DNA of 64,000 nucleotides, from contig JAGMVK010000017.1 of NCBI GenBank assembly GCA_020747065.1, positions 496,001 to 560,000 of the forward strand. The letters run 5' to 3'. Positions 47,023 through 58,614 of the stretch are shown piece after piece; within the stretch, counting starts at the first letter, position 1; each line of letters starts with the position of its first letter. Both the position numbers and the translations under genes were made by a program. The notes beneath the pieces were generated by a model. The model saw only the letters and a list, made by a program, of their open reading frames with translations, did not search any database and was not told the origin of the DNA. Origin of the DNA: Cadophora sp. MPI-SDFR-AT-0126 (lineage: Eukaryota; Ascomycota; Leotiomycetes; Helotiales; Ploettnerulaceae).

Positions 47023-48350
47023 GATGTCGCTTTTCGTGGTTTGGTTGAGCGTGGCGGAACGTTATCATAACTTTTGGAACGTACGGGCTAAATTTATCAT
47101 CTTGGAATGGAATGGTTGAGCAGAATAGGGGAACTCGCATATGTTAGCGAACCTCGATATCTCCAACTGTTGTTTGAGTCTCCTTTTACAGAATCAAACG
47201 ATTTTACCACCCCGTTGAAACCTCATTTAACTGCACCTGTACTTGTACGACAGAATTAATCTTACTGTCAGCCATCGTATTGATCAATCATTCTTAATGC
47301 TAATCCGATAACGCTCTTCATTTGGAAGTGGAAATAGCCTCCCAGACGCTTGACACCGATCTCGCTTCGATGGCCAGTGCTCACTGCTGGGAATCCACAG
47401 ACATTTGCCATTTACGATGAAATATGTAACATGTTACTGAAAAGTCATTCTCACATGCTTAATGTGCGTTGCCGAATATGGTGCAACAGAAGAAGCACTG
47501 CATAGTCACGATGTCTGCAGTACCACGACATTCCATCTGATGGCTTGCTGTCACCCCTCCTTGAAGGAGTACTTTGTACCCGTACCTGGAGAAACACCCG
47601 AAATTGTGATTTCATCTAAAACTGACAGCTGCACGTCACTGTTTTGAGGTAGATAATCTGGATTTTTGCATCTCATGTCATTCGAGGCAAATTGCTGTGA
47701 GCACTTCTTCTGAGCTATCATAATACTAAAGCTCGCAAAATGCTTCTCGACCTAGACACCTTAAGAGGACCTTTTCGGTCAAATCATGCTGTCTCTGCAA
47801 GACGATAGTCGCAAACCAAAACGGAGTTTCGTTTTCAAGCTTCATCCTAAGTCTTGCATGCCTGACTTCCACCAGCTAACCCCGCGGTGTAACGACTGCA
47901 ACGCCGTGAGAAGATAGACATCTGTTCTAGGGTAACAGCATGGAGGGTACCCACATACATGTGCCTGCATGACCATTTAATAATCTCCCCCTTTTTGCCC
48001 CTCTTGCTTGTGATCCATTTGAAACATGTTCTCGGCTTCGCCGATTATTTTACTACGTATTGACTCGTGTAATTGAGCGGGGTGACTGTATCGCAGCGTG
48101 GAAATAATAATGAGAGATATTCACTCCAGTACTGAGGGCTCGAGGATATAAAGGACGGCTATGCTTCTACTTCTATGACTTCCTCCGTGAAACAGAGGCA
48201 TTCTACTCAACAACATTGTCTCCACTCAGAACGAATCTCAAAACAAGACTCAGAGAGCCACAGCTTCATTCTTACCCCTGAGAACCCTCATAAGGCACAA
48301 GCAAGGCAGAACACCAACCATACAAATTCTCTCCAAACGCAGCCACCAAC
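47023..48350. other. 1.3-kb intergenic region with TATA box
   Basis: No gene recognised; a 61-codon frame at 47462-47647 has no support. Holds the promoter of the six-cysteine gene. Confidence 0.45.
48147..48152 (+). promoter_or_regulatory. TATA box (TATAAA)
   Basis: Consensus TATAAA about 200 bp upstream of the six-cysteine gene start, followed by an A/C-rich leader with CAACAACATTGTC. A clear TATA is typical of inducible, highly expressed genes. Confidence 0.55.
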
Positions 48351-48692
48351 ATGAAGTTCGAGGTAGACGACTCTTCTCTCTCCCCAATCACACCCCCAGC
48401 TAACAACTCCCAGCACCTCACCCTCACCCTCAGCCTCCTCTCCACCTTCACGCTCACACTCAGCCTCCCTACCACTCTCTCCACTCTTCCAAACACAGAA
48501 ATCTCCTCCCTCTCTCCCGCAACCGACTCCATCTCCGCCACCCAGGCAACCCTGGTCTGCCACTCCGGTCTCCCCGCTTCTGTCTGTGCGGCCGAGTACG
48601 GCGCTTCTTGTTCGGATAATGGTGGGTTCTATAGCCATCCGGCGCCGGATGGGAAGAGCTGCACTAGTCGACAATGTTATTGTAGCCGTTAG
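48351..48692 (+). CDS. Small six-cysteine protein, probably secreted
   Basis: Not recognised. Unspliced, the frame is 113 aa with polar residues 1-22 before a hydrophobic stretch. If an in-frame 51-nt intron (48363-48413) is removed, the 96-aa product starts MKFEHLTLTLSLLSTFTLTL, a proper signal peptide. The intron has a GCTAAC branch sequence 11 nt before its CAG, and a weaker GTAGAC donor. The C-terminal 46 residues hold six cysteines (VCHSG, SVCAAEYGASC, KSCTSRQCYC), suggesting three disulfides. A TATA box lies 200 bp upstream. A 236-codon frame on the opposite strand is judged a shadow. A secreted effector-like role is inference. Confidence 0.55.
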   Translation: MKFEVDDSSLSPITPPANNSQHLTLTLSLLSTFTLTLSLPTTLSTLPNTEISSLSPATDSISATQATLVCHSGLPASVCAAEYGASCSDNGGFYSHPAPDGKSCTSRQCYCSR

Positions 48693-49005
48693 GGTGGGAG
48701 ATGGGGATGGGTTGGGGCAGGGTAAGCGTGGAGGAGGGAAGTACGTGGAAGGGGGGGGGGGGTAGGGGTAGGGCGAAAAAAAGTTGAGGCAGGATGATGG
48801 GTTGAAGCTTGTTGCTAGGGAAGGGGGTAGAGGAGTGCATCGTGCTCTTTTTAATTTTCGATTCCAATCTTGGTTTAAATCGGGTTGCAAGCTGGGATAT
48901 GGGTAATTTGATCCTTGATATTTGATACGGTCTTCGCGCGTTGGAGTTTGGGGGGGTGGGTGGGCCTCCTGGTCAGTGGTAGTGGGTTGAATGATCATAG
49001 TCTAT
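48693..49005. other. Convergent 3' intergenic region, G-rich
   Basis: Between the six-cysteine gene and the minus-strand kinase; strongly G-rich on the plus strand with a run of twelve G. Confidence 0.5.
48751..48762 (+). repeat. Poly-G run (12 bases)
   Basis: Twelve consecutive G within a G-rich stretch (48705-48775). It could form a quadruplex in the 3' untranslated region of the six-cysteine gene, and its length may be a sequencing or assembly error. Confidence 0.75.
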
Positions 49006-50518
49006 CTATTCGGCTTTGTGGATATTGAGATACTCATGCACCAGAGCCTGTATTTGAAAGTCATCAGCAGCCATGCCTGTACTTTGGATGAAACAGCAAA
49101 CATACCTCTGCAGCCGTCGCCCTCTTTCCACTTTCAAAGCACACCAATTTCTTAACCAAGTCCCTCGCCTCTACACTCGCATCCGGTAGTATCTCGTCCC
49201 ACGACTTCCCTGGAAATTCCTGATACCAATTGAAAGGCGGTGTTGAGAAATTCTTCGCCTCCGGCCAGATCTCTTCCGTAGGCGTGCCAATTGTCTTGAA
49301 AATACTCAGAATAAGCCCCAGCTGATTTCCATCCTCAGAAGTCTCTCTCGACTCAAATAGAGTCTTCGGGGGCTTGCGTAGACACTCAACTAGCATAGTT
49401 CCTGCAGCCCACATGTCGAGACTAGTGTCATAGGCGCGGTTTCCGAAGAGTGTTTCGGGAGCACGGTAGCATGTTGTGCCTACTTCGAGCACTTTATGAT
49501 GAGGTGGTTCATCGGCAGAGGAGAATGTAGGATGCCATGTTGTGCCGAAGTCTGATAAGTAGGCTGGTCCTGTTTTTGAGGAGAGAAGGAGGTTCGAGGG
49601 CTTGATGTCTCGGTGGATGATGCCGTTTGCGTGGAGGTAGACTAATGCTGAGAAGAGATCTCGAAAACAGTTCTTGGTGACTTCTTCTGGAACGGTACCA
49701 GAGCCGATGACCTTTGCGAGAGTGAGAGGTATGAAAGGAAAGACAAGAACGAGTCGGCCTTCTTCGTCTTTGAAGGTCTCGTTGAGAGTGATGATACGTG
49801 GGTGTGAGAGAGAACCCAGTACCTTAGCCTCTCGAATTGAGTTGTGTGGTTCAACATTGTGCGTTTCCGTGATGACTTTGAGTGCCATGGTCTTGGAATG
49901 ATAGACTTCTGCTACCAGGCCCGAGGCGATGTGGTGGCAGTTTTGGTATTTGCCTATTGAGATGCCAGGACTTTTTGGTTCTGGCTCGGGGTCTGAGAGA
50001 TCTGGCGGGGACTCGTTGATTACAGCACTACAAGCTGCATCGTATGCTTCCTATGGACATCAGAAATCCTTTCAAAGTTCAATGTGCACGAATAGTACGA
50101 TGAACTAAACAGGAAAATACCAACTTCGCATATAATGATGGCTGGAGTTCAAACATAAGAAGAAGACGAACGAGGATTGGTCTGATAGAAATAAATAAAT
50201 TGATAAAGCACTTGAGAATCTCCTCGCTAGAAATGGGTACAGGAGATCGTCATACTGGATCACTGTCACGTGATAGAAACAGATGTTCAACTCACCCTTG
50301 ATTCAGAAGTGTTGTAAGCTTCTGTTTCTACTGCGAATGCGGATTTATGCGCTGTTCCGGTAGAGCTGAGTCCTTTTGCCTCGATGCTCTTCTTTCTGGA
50401 GAGAGTTAGCATGAAACGATGTGGCGTGACGTGTTGCCACCCACACTTACAGCTTCTCTATATTCTCATAGCGCTCTGCAGCTCCTAGATTCAACCTCCA
50501 ATTGGGCTTTGGCTCCAT
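49006..50518 (-). CDS. CDK-like Ser/Thr protein kinase (Csk1-like)
   Basis: CMGC-type kinase, about 384 aa. Exons: 50451-50518 (MEPKPNWRLNLGAAERYENIE), 50296-50395, 49106-50050, 49006-49047 (ALVHEYLNIHKAE). Kinase motifs: glycine loop HIASGLVAEVY (weak), catalytic Lys in MALKVI, catalytic loop IIHRDIKPSNLLL, DFG in LSDFGTTW, VGTTCYRAPETLFG activation segment, DMWAAGTMLVE. A C-helix equivalent (SIREAKVLGSL) lacks the cyclin-binding PSTAIRE sequence. It resembles fungal kinases annotated as Csk1, which activates CDKs in fission yeast; this is a family-level guess. The 245-nt second intron is long for this genome, so an extra small exon could hide in it. Confidence 0.82.
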
Positions 50519-51047
50519 GGCTATTATGTGAAGAGCATTCCGAAGAAGCCGAAGAGAGTGGTAAGCTGATGCTCAAGTCTGGCGCGTTCAGCTGTTGTTT
50601 ACTATCGTTACCGACTGTTGACCAGGGAGCGATTGAAAATAAGGTACCGAGGTTAGATGCAGAGAGCCTTTAACATGAACCAAAGAATGGCATGAGACAA
50701 AAGTCGATGGAAAGCCAAAAAACTTTACGATCAAAGCAGAAATGACAATTCCATCGGGGTTGGATGCGAGATGACATTTTAATTTGTGGCATTTTATGCA
50801 TGACTTCCATCGGTCAGTGCAGGGGTTGGCTTGCACCACCGGAAGATCCGCTCCAAAGAGCCGCGACGTTTCGCTCACTCAACCTGACTGTGCTTGACTC
50901 GAAGGAAGTGAGGTGTGGAAGCTCGGCGCCGACAACATCTTTGCTCTACAACCATCCACGTCGCTGCCGCATCGCACAACCTGTATATTATTATTTATTA
51001 TGCGCAATTGTCGCAGACGTCTCTGAGCGTCCGCCAACACCTTCACA
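50519..51047. promoter_or_regulatory. Divergent promoter kinase / SYP1
   Basis: 529 bp between divergent starts. No supported gene; no obvious TATA. Confidence 0.5.
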
Positions 51048-53940
51048 ATGGACGACGCTTTGTCTCGGTCGGAGTATCCAGCGGCCCTGGTAAGCGTCAC
51101 ACAGCTGTCCAGCTCGAGACTTTGCGCCCTTGCTAATTGATACCTAGGGTCGCCTCTCCCCAGGAACTGCGAACGCTAGGCTTGCAGAACGGGTGAAAAA
51201 GATTGGGAAGATCAATACGGAGATCGCGGGATGGCTCCAGGTATGCTAGGTTGAGGGGGTGTTTTGTAGGGCGATTGTTCACATGTCCAGGAACGCCGGA
51301 AGGTCGAGGAAGCATACGTCGCAGGTCTTAAGAAGCTTGCAGTTCGGCCATTGGTAGAATTGGAGAAGGATTTAGGGTACGTTTGGTGGATTAAGGCTTA
51401 TGCGCTCGCTGACGGTTGCTGAAGGATATTTGATGCCCCATGGAAGAAGATTGTTGAATCAGCATCAGAAATGGCCAAGTCACATACCCTGTTGGCCGAC
51501 CGGATAGAGAAAGATGTCGAACAACCTCTGCGAAACTTTGCTGCAAATAATAGGGAGATGTCAGCAATGACAACCATACAAGGAAATCTAGCTGCTATGG
51601 CCAAAGAGCTCGAAGACGCGCAGGACAAATCCGAGAAGCTTAGCAAGAAAGGAGGAAAAGCAAGTGCCCAAAAGGTTGATGTAGCTCAATCAAGACTTCA
51701 GACAGCAACATCTTCCTGGGATTCCCAAGCACCGTTCATATTCGAGACTCTCCAGACACTAGATGAAAGACGTTTGAACCACCTTCGAGACGTTCTTACA
51801 CAATACCAGACTCTCGAGATGGACAACGTCAACAGGAGTCAGAAAGTTGTGGAAAGTACTTTGGGGCTGCTACTGGAGGTTGAGACGGCACAAGAGATTC
51901 AAAACTGGGCGCAAGCTGCGGGAGTAGGTGGAAGGCCTGCCAATGAGAGGAGGTCAACAACAAGACAGTCTTCAATTGCTGGCAGCACAAGTGCTGGGAA
52001 CACTCCTATGCCTGCTCCACCAACACCCGCATCTACACATGCGGACAACCGGAGCGAGCTTTCTGAAAAGCGGGAGCAAGGTACGACTGACTGACTTTCC
52101 ACCAGTTCTTCTCTCTCGGATCCTCTTCGGGCACTTGCCAACATTTACTGATTTTATTGTAGAGTCAAAGTTGAAAAGCCGCTTCGGCACTATGCTTGGA
52201 CGGCGCCGACAAAGTATACATGGTGGCTTCGGGCGCGCTCCTTCACCCAATAAGTCGGGATTCATGCCATTTGGCGGAAGAAATATAGCTAGTAGGGATG
52301 GGAGACCAAGCCCGTCCCCAAGAGCGTCATCAAACAACCTTCGAGAATCACCGGCACCTGACAATCGACTTTCGTCACTGGCTGAATCGCCACCTGCACG
52401 TAGTCCTACTTCCCAGACAAATGGACACACCAACAATGACCCTGATGCGATAAATTTCATAGCATCTAGTTTTGACGGCCCCTCGTCTTCACACGCACCA
52501 AATGGTACCACTCCGTCGAACCTCCCGGACCTCTCGGACGTTCAGCCGCCACCTGGTCCTCCTCCGTCTCACATCAAGGCTGCTTCTGTAGTACAAAAAG
52601 ATGCAGAGGGTTTCTCGGTGCCAGCACCTATGAACGATCCAATCTCACAGGCACAGCAGGATGCGGCGTCAGAAGGAGAGCAACCACAATTCAAGCTCGA
52701 TATCCGAAAAGATCCCATCCCAGAGCAGGATGCCGATGCTCAAGCAGCGTTATCCAGTGTTGCCAATACATTGAGGTCGTCCACAACCCCAAGCCGCAAG
52801 GCTGGCACCGTCAGAGGTCGAAGAGATGTTCGAAATACCATTTTCGTGCCTGCGATGCCTACCTCTTTGGACGTAACCAATCCTGATAATCAATATCCTC
52901 CATCCCCTGGAATCGCCCCTGGCAGGGCTGCTGCCCTTGCAGCATTGTCATCTGGCGAGCACGCCGCTCCTCCAAGCGTCTCTGATACCACTTCAATCCG
53001 TTCCGGACATTCATTAACAAACCATGCCTTGGTCAAGCATGCGGAATCTCACGCACCTGGATTGCATGCTTCGATCATTGAGACCGTAAGCGTGACGTTT
53101 GAGAGTGGCGTAGTCAAGACCACCAGAATAAATGGGGAGATTGCTCTAGTACATAACAAGGAGTCTGACGATTCTACCTTTTCAAGTAAGCAGTTGTTAG
53201 ATCTACTGATCGCGGAATGCTGATTCGATACAGGTACCAATGAGACAATACGGATAAACAACTTTCCAAATATGGAAGCAATTGGACCTAATCGGACATT
53301 CATTCATCCTGTCTCGGAACAAAAGCCTGACGAGTTCACTATCGATCTCTCCAGTCTTTCCTCGAAGCCTTCTGTTGGATTCACATATCGCGTTCATGTC
53401 GACGAGGCAACAATGGCCACTCAGGGCCCGCTGCTACTGAAACAAACGTGGAAGCAGCAAGGAGATAAGCTAGGACTCGTCATAGAATACAGCCTGAACC
53501 CAGCTTTCAGCTCAGAACCTGTTGCATTCAACAACCTTGTTCTTGTTGGTATCTACCAAGGTGCAAGGGCGATCGCATGCCAAACGAAGCCCACAGGCAC
53601 GCACCTGAAAGAGAAGTCTCTCGTTTACTGGCGACTCGGCGATGTCACTCTCTCGCATGACTGGCACAAAATCATCTGCAGGGTGACAGGCACAGAAGGC
53701 GCAATGCCAGAACCCGGACATGTCGAGGCTCGCTGGGAGATCAACAATCCCTCAAATTCGCCAATCGGCAGCGGGATCAGCATTTCTAAACTCGAAGAAG
53801 GAAAAGGCAAAGCCAAGGAAGAGAATGACGATCCTTTTGCTGATGCCACGAGTCCGGGCCTCCCGCCTACGCCGCTGGGTACGTGGATTGATATCGGGAA
53901 ACAGAAGAAGTTGGTTAGTGGTAAATACGAGGCGCGTTAA
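51048..53940 (+). CDS. SYP1: Syp1-type F-BAR and mu-homology endocytic adaptor
   Basis: Muniscin-family adaptor that arrives early at endocytic sites, binds membrane through F-BAR and cargo or Ede1 through the C-terminal mu-homology domain. 868 aa. Exons 51048-51089, 51148-51240, 51291-51376, 51425-52080, 52163-53185, 53234-53940, all in phase. The F-BAR part (about 1-260) starts MDDALSRSEYPAALGRLSPGTA and is coiled-coil-rich (LADRIEKDVEQPLRNFAANN, WAQAAGVGG at its end). A basic, Ser/Pro-rich disordered linker follows (about 260-560). The mu-homology domain (about 600-868) runs from SIIETVSVTFESGVVKTTRING to WIDIGKQKKLVSGKYEAR. Exon 1 encodes only 14 residues, which is why the start is easily missed. 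Confidence 0.93.
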
Positions 53941-55151
53941 AGGCGTGTAATGTTAGGGTGGCGAAGTTGGGGTAATTGGATGAGACAACGGTGAATCTGC
54001 ATGAGCGGGTGGAGGGTGTCGATGATTGTGTAATTCATTGTACAGCACAATACATTGTATTGCTTTAACAAATATTCTGCACGTTTCTCAAGCACGCAGT
54101 CAGTTTTTCCCTCATCCTTCCTTCTTTTGTTGCTCTGTTGCCTCGCAATATCAATACCAGTTCTCGGCACTGTCACATGTAGCGAAACCAGTATCTTGTC
54201 AAGCTACCACCCCTGATGTCAACTACAGCGTCTACAGCATCCCGAAACCCCCAACCTCCCCATCATGGACCCCACTAAGGTGGTGCATTTTCAACTCAAG
54301 GTCTCCCCACCAGAAAGCTTGGTCTCGGAGCTAAGTAAACTGGCTTCAAGTTTTCTCCGATTTGTGTTCCTCGCCTTAAAAGCTGCAGGAAGGACGGTTG
54401 GAATTTGCAAAAGAGGGTGCTGATTTACGTCATCTTACCTCCTGCTCGGCTGGGGTCCCATGCAGGCTTGCGTGATTTGTATGCGGATCTCCTCTTTTTC
54501 AGGTATTTGGGTCTTTCGTGGATATAGAAAGGGTTTTATTGCAGGGTTGAGTTATTCGAATCTGCTTGTATCATACGCTTCATTCTTTTAGAGCCGGATG
54601 AGAGATAATGAGGACAGGAAGGTGGCGTGTTGGGTTGTCGGCTACGCCGTCGGATGAAGAGCCGAATGTGGATGAGATGTTGGCTGAGAACTTGTTTTGG
54701 GATGCGTGAGGAGTACTTGAGAAACTTTGTTTGAGCAATTTGGGATTTGAAATCAGGTTCGTGTAGGAGATAATCCTGATTTGGATGAAGGTGGTGATGG
54801 AAACGGGAATTGATCCCAAGCACAAGTTCGGGATATTTTCGACTGTGAGGGTTGGGATGGGTTTGAAGTGCCGTTGGAGAAAGAGAGTATGACGATGTTT
54901 CTATCTTTGATTGATTTGCTTGAGTTCGAAATTTCAGATAGCTGGTACTATTGACGTGATTTTAAAAACTTGCTTTGATACTTCTCAGACCTGGAGGTGT
55001 ATATTAAGGAGGGTATTCTCCCATCAATATTTCCTCTACATCCTCATCCCAACATTCATCAGTTCCAGCTTCAGTCAATCCACACTTCTTAGCACACACA
55101 CACACACACAGCTCTTCTCACACTCCACTTCAAATCATAATAAACGCAAGC
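53941..55151. other. 1.2-kb intergenic region
   Basis: No gene recognised. Frames at 54026-54334 (plus) and 54536-54825 (minus) lack support. Right end is the promoter and leader of the 55152 gene, with a (CA)9 tract. Confidence 0.45.
55093..55110 (+). repeat. (CA)9 dinucleotide tract
   Basis: Nine CA units in the presumed 5' leader, about 40 bp before the ATG at 55152. Length variation could influence expression. Confidence 0.85.
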
Positions 55152-55655
55152 ATGTTCGGCTCCAGCGACAACGATAACGAGCAAAGTTCGTCCAACCAGC
55201 AAAGCAGCTACGAAAATTCTGACTTCAATTCCGACTCCAACACCTCCAGCGGCTACGGAGGTAATGATTCCTCGGACTCCAATGGAGATAGCTATGGCTC
55301 CTCCAACTCGAAGCCAAGCAGCGGAGGATATGGCAGAGGCAGTAATGAAATCGACAACGATAAGAGCGGAGGATCATACGGCTCTTCCGGTTCTAATTCA
55401 GACTTCAACTCCAGCTCGGATGGAGGGGGCTATGGAGGCAACAATGATAATAATGAGAGATCAGGAAACTCGAACTCCAATTTGAACTCGAACAGAGGCG
55501 ACTATGGAGGCAGCAGCAATGATAATGACAATTACAATTCGAACTCCTCGAGTGGGTTTGGGGGATCGGGAAGCTCCTCGGGCAGTTTCGAGAGTAAGAT
55601 CGAACAGAAGGGGATTGAAGCTGCCGAGGGGTATGCCAAGAAAGAGGGGTGGTAG
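55152..55655 (+). CDS. Disordered Ser/Asn/Gly-rich protein
   Basis: 167 aa, single exon, family not recognised. Residues 1-145 are almost entirely Ser, Asn, Gly, Asp and Tyr in loose repeats (SSGYGGNDSSDSNGDSYGSS, GGGYGGNNDNNERSG), predicted fully disordered and without cysteine or a signal peptide. The last 20 residues switch to a charged helix (FESKIEQKGIEAAEGYAKKE) ending GW. The composition recalls low-complexity, phase-separating or desiccation-stress proteins; that role is inference. Good start context and A/C-rich leader with TATATTAA about 150 bp upstream support a real gene. Confidence 0.65.
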   Translation: MFGSSDNDNEQSSSNQQSSYENSDFNSDSNTSSGYGGNDSSDSNGDSYGSSNSKPSSGGYGRGSNEIDNDKSGGSYGSSGSNSDFNSSSDGGGYGGNNDNNERSGNSNSNLNSNRGDYGGSSNDNDNYNSNSSSGFGGSGSSSGSFESKIEQKGIEAAEGYAKKEGW

Positions 55656-58614
55656 ATTAGGGTTTTGTAGGGTCTTATTTTGCGAGGTATTCTGAAGGGT
55701 GAGGGTCTGCTTTGTTTAGAAAAAATTTCTGAGGGCTTTCGATAATGTGTAGTAAATGTATGACTTTTGTTGGAGCGGAATTATTATGATTTTCCCCCCT
55801 TTCTTGAAGGTAGTCGAGTACGAATATGTCCTGACTGAAAAGACTGAAGAGACTGCAGGATCTAAGGTGTCGTTATGCATTACTACTCCGACTTTGTGAG
55901 AGTCTCCTTTGAGCTGTAGTTACTTCCGAATGAAATCAAGTGAAAGGTACAGCTCACTCGGTAGCTGAATGCTTGAGAGACCGTGTGATGTTTACCCTGT
56001 CCATCATTTCGAGTAAATATTACCCGTCTACCACCTCAACCCGATCGATTGGAAATGCCAGGGGTTTGTTGCATTGCAGATTCTATTTTTATATCTCTGT
56101 ACCAATGAACTAAGAAGCTTCGGGTTGTAATTCAGCACTGCATCGAGAGATATTCCCTATCGAGTGCCGAATTGTGACATTCGGCTCCGGGGAGTCATCA
56201 TGGTGTGTTTGTAAGAAATGTCTTCGGGAATGACTTTCAGGGAAAGTCAATAATGATATTTGGAATAATACTCCATGTCCTGAGGAACTGAAAGATCAAG
56301 TGATCTGCTACCTACTACCCGGAGAGCTCCATCACACACTTGACCAATACAAATTCCAATTTGCTCCAACTTTTACAGACTTGGCATTCCTCGGCCAAAA
56401 GCTTGTATTATAGCAGAAGTAAACACTGGAGGATCATTAGCTTCTAGGAGCAAGATTATCATGGGCGAGATCGGAGTGACGGACCGGCAGATGTCTTCCT
56501 GAGGATGGATGGCCTCCGATACATCGCAAAACCCCCTAGTTGCAGACCTGGCATGGAACCGAGTATTCTCGGTTAACTTGCAGCCGGTACTTAATATAGA
56601 TTCGGGAATGACTCTATGCCAAGTTGACGACCTGTTAGATAAACTTCGAGTTGAAATATAATTTAAAGCCCAGAATAGAACAACGACCGGAGCAGAACAG
56701 CGCTGTTCTCAAATGATCTGATCACATCATGTTGTCTCGGACTGAATCTCGATCAATTGCGTGCTCTGATGTTGTGTCGCTGGGCGACTTCCACCTAGGA
56801 CCTCTTGATAGTGTAGTCCTTTAGACAATCCCAAGATCTCAAATCGCCGGCTTGATCGCAGGTGATCCATACGGAGCGATTCCTCATGCCAGCGCAGTGG
56901 CTCCCTTCGGAGCATTGAAGGCTAGACGAGATCTTTAAATAGAACACTTGCTCTGAGATATAGATTGTAGGCTGAACATACATTTATCCTCACCCGTCAA
57001 GCTTCTTCTGCCCCACCTCGATGGGCTGTCCCCTGGTGGTGCCTGGATCTTCTGTCTGCTGAACCAGGACAGGCATATTAGCGAGCTGACCGTCGTAGCA
57101 ACTGATGTCGACAATCTGTTGTGTTTGGCCGAGTGGCTACGAAACTTAGGCAAATGTTTATATAAATTGCCGGAAGATTGTTCGTTGCAGAAAAGTGGCG
57201 CTTAATGTGCCCCTGTCATTTCTCCCCTTGCTTCCCCACAAACGAGGACGACCTGCGCCAACCTTAATTCATCCCAGACGACATCCCATGAAGGTTCACC
57301 CAAGCATATTACCCAATTCGGCCTGGCCCTGTGTGGCCCTGTGCAAGCAATCAATATCGTCGGGCTTGTGGCAGACAGTCGTGCCTAAACACAAGTACCA
57401 AGTCTCTCTCGTAACTCTCGGCAAGCAATGGACCTGTACTCCGTTAACCTGCGCTTTGCTAAGTATGCTACCACCCGATGATGCGCTGAGCATGGTGCGA
57501 AATAATGTCTCTTCGTCATTCATCGTTCTCTCAAGAACACTCACTGACTTATAAATGTAGTTGGCATCCCGGAGAATGTTGAGGCGACTCGGCAATCTGT
57601 TTTGATCGACGAGATCCCGTCGACATACACTTCCGGGAAGTGAGATTCCAACTCCAAATCGTTATTTGTGGCATGGGTGTCACTATCAAGTCAAGCCACA
57701 AATACCTCGTGTGGCGACTGGAGCCATGTACTCCGGCCGTATTAAAGATGTGGATCTGAATCACTTGACCGACCCAACCGCGAGAGCGAAATGACGAGGG
57801 CGTCCAGTCATTATGGAATGGCAAGTTTTGTAAGATTTGTGCATGACATGAATAGTTAGAGTGAGCGGGAGAATTCCCAATGATCAGATGGACCCTGAAG
57901 GCTTCGATCTAGTTCATCTCAACAAGAACCTCTGCGGCTGTACAATACAAAGCCTGCCGTTCTGGATTTGACTATCATTGGTTCGCACCTCCCCACCATT
58001 TTATAAGCTTACTCTAGTTCTATACATAGCACAACCGCAATATACTTCACTATATATTCTATATGAGCGATTGTCACAAGCACCCCACGAGCCACGTTTT
58101 TTCTGCCCTAAACGCCTCAACTACTGGGTTGTTCGGGGACTGGAGTTTCAATCTTGGAACTATCTCAGCTCGAAATCGTCCAGTCTTGACCACTATCGGT
58201 CTCTCCATGCTTCGCGTATCTTTATCCGATGCATCTCAAGACCTTGACATCTCGTATTGGACTCGTCAGGCCATACATGTCCTGCCATTGCGGCGTCCTC
58301 CATATTGATGCGGGGCAACGAGCAGTTCGACTTTCCGCAGGAAATGCGGAGGTCAACATGGGTCGAAGCACAATTTCGGACAAACAATACCACAGCAACT
58401 CAATGGAAAGAGCTCTCAGACTCAATGTCACGACTGACACGGGCGACAATCATCCGTTGTCCTACTGCAGACCACCACTGAGTTTGGAAATGCATATATA
58501 AAGGGATCGTCGAACCCAAAGGATCCTATTTCACTTCTCCATCCACAACCATCCCTTTGCAGCTTCGATCTTCAGTATCCAAGAACTCGCCACCGGACAG
58601 ACAAATTTGCCAAT
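55656..58614. other. 3-kb stretch without recognisable genes
   Basis: The longest gene-free part of the window. Frames up to 119 codons occur on both strands (57195-57595), overlapping each other, with no motif, signal peptide or splicing support. No terminal repeats or transposase sequence were recognised. The last 120 bp are the DUF4360 gene promoter. Confidence 0.45.
58495..58502 (+). promoter_or_regulatory. TATA box (TATATAAA)
   Basis: Strong TATA consensus 113 bp upstream of the DUF4360 gene ATG, followed by a C/A-rich leader (TTCACTTCTCCATCCACAACC). Indicates a regulated, potentially highly expressed gene. Confidence 0.7.

Noticed and set aside
47462..47647. 61-codon frame with CVAEYGAT, similar to CAAEYGAS in the six-cysteine protein
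   Set aside because: The likeness is only about seven residues and nothing else matches, so a duplicated gene cannot be supported.
48288..48998. 236-codon minus-strand frame
   Set aside because: Antisense to the six-cysteine gene; Pro/Thr/Ser then Gly/Arg/Glu-rich composition is what biased C/T-rich DNA gives on its complement.
57195..57595. 119- and 99-codon frames on opposite strands
   Set aside because: Overlapping each other in a gene-free interval, with no signal peptide, domain or splicing.
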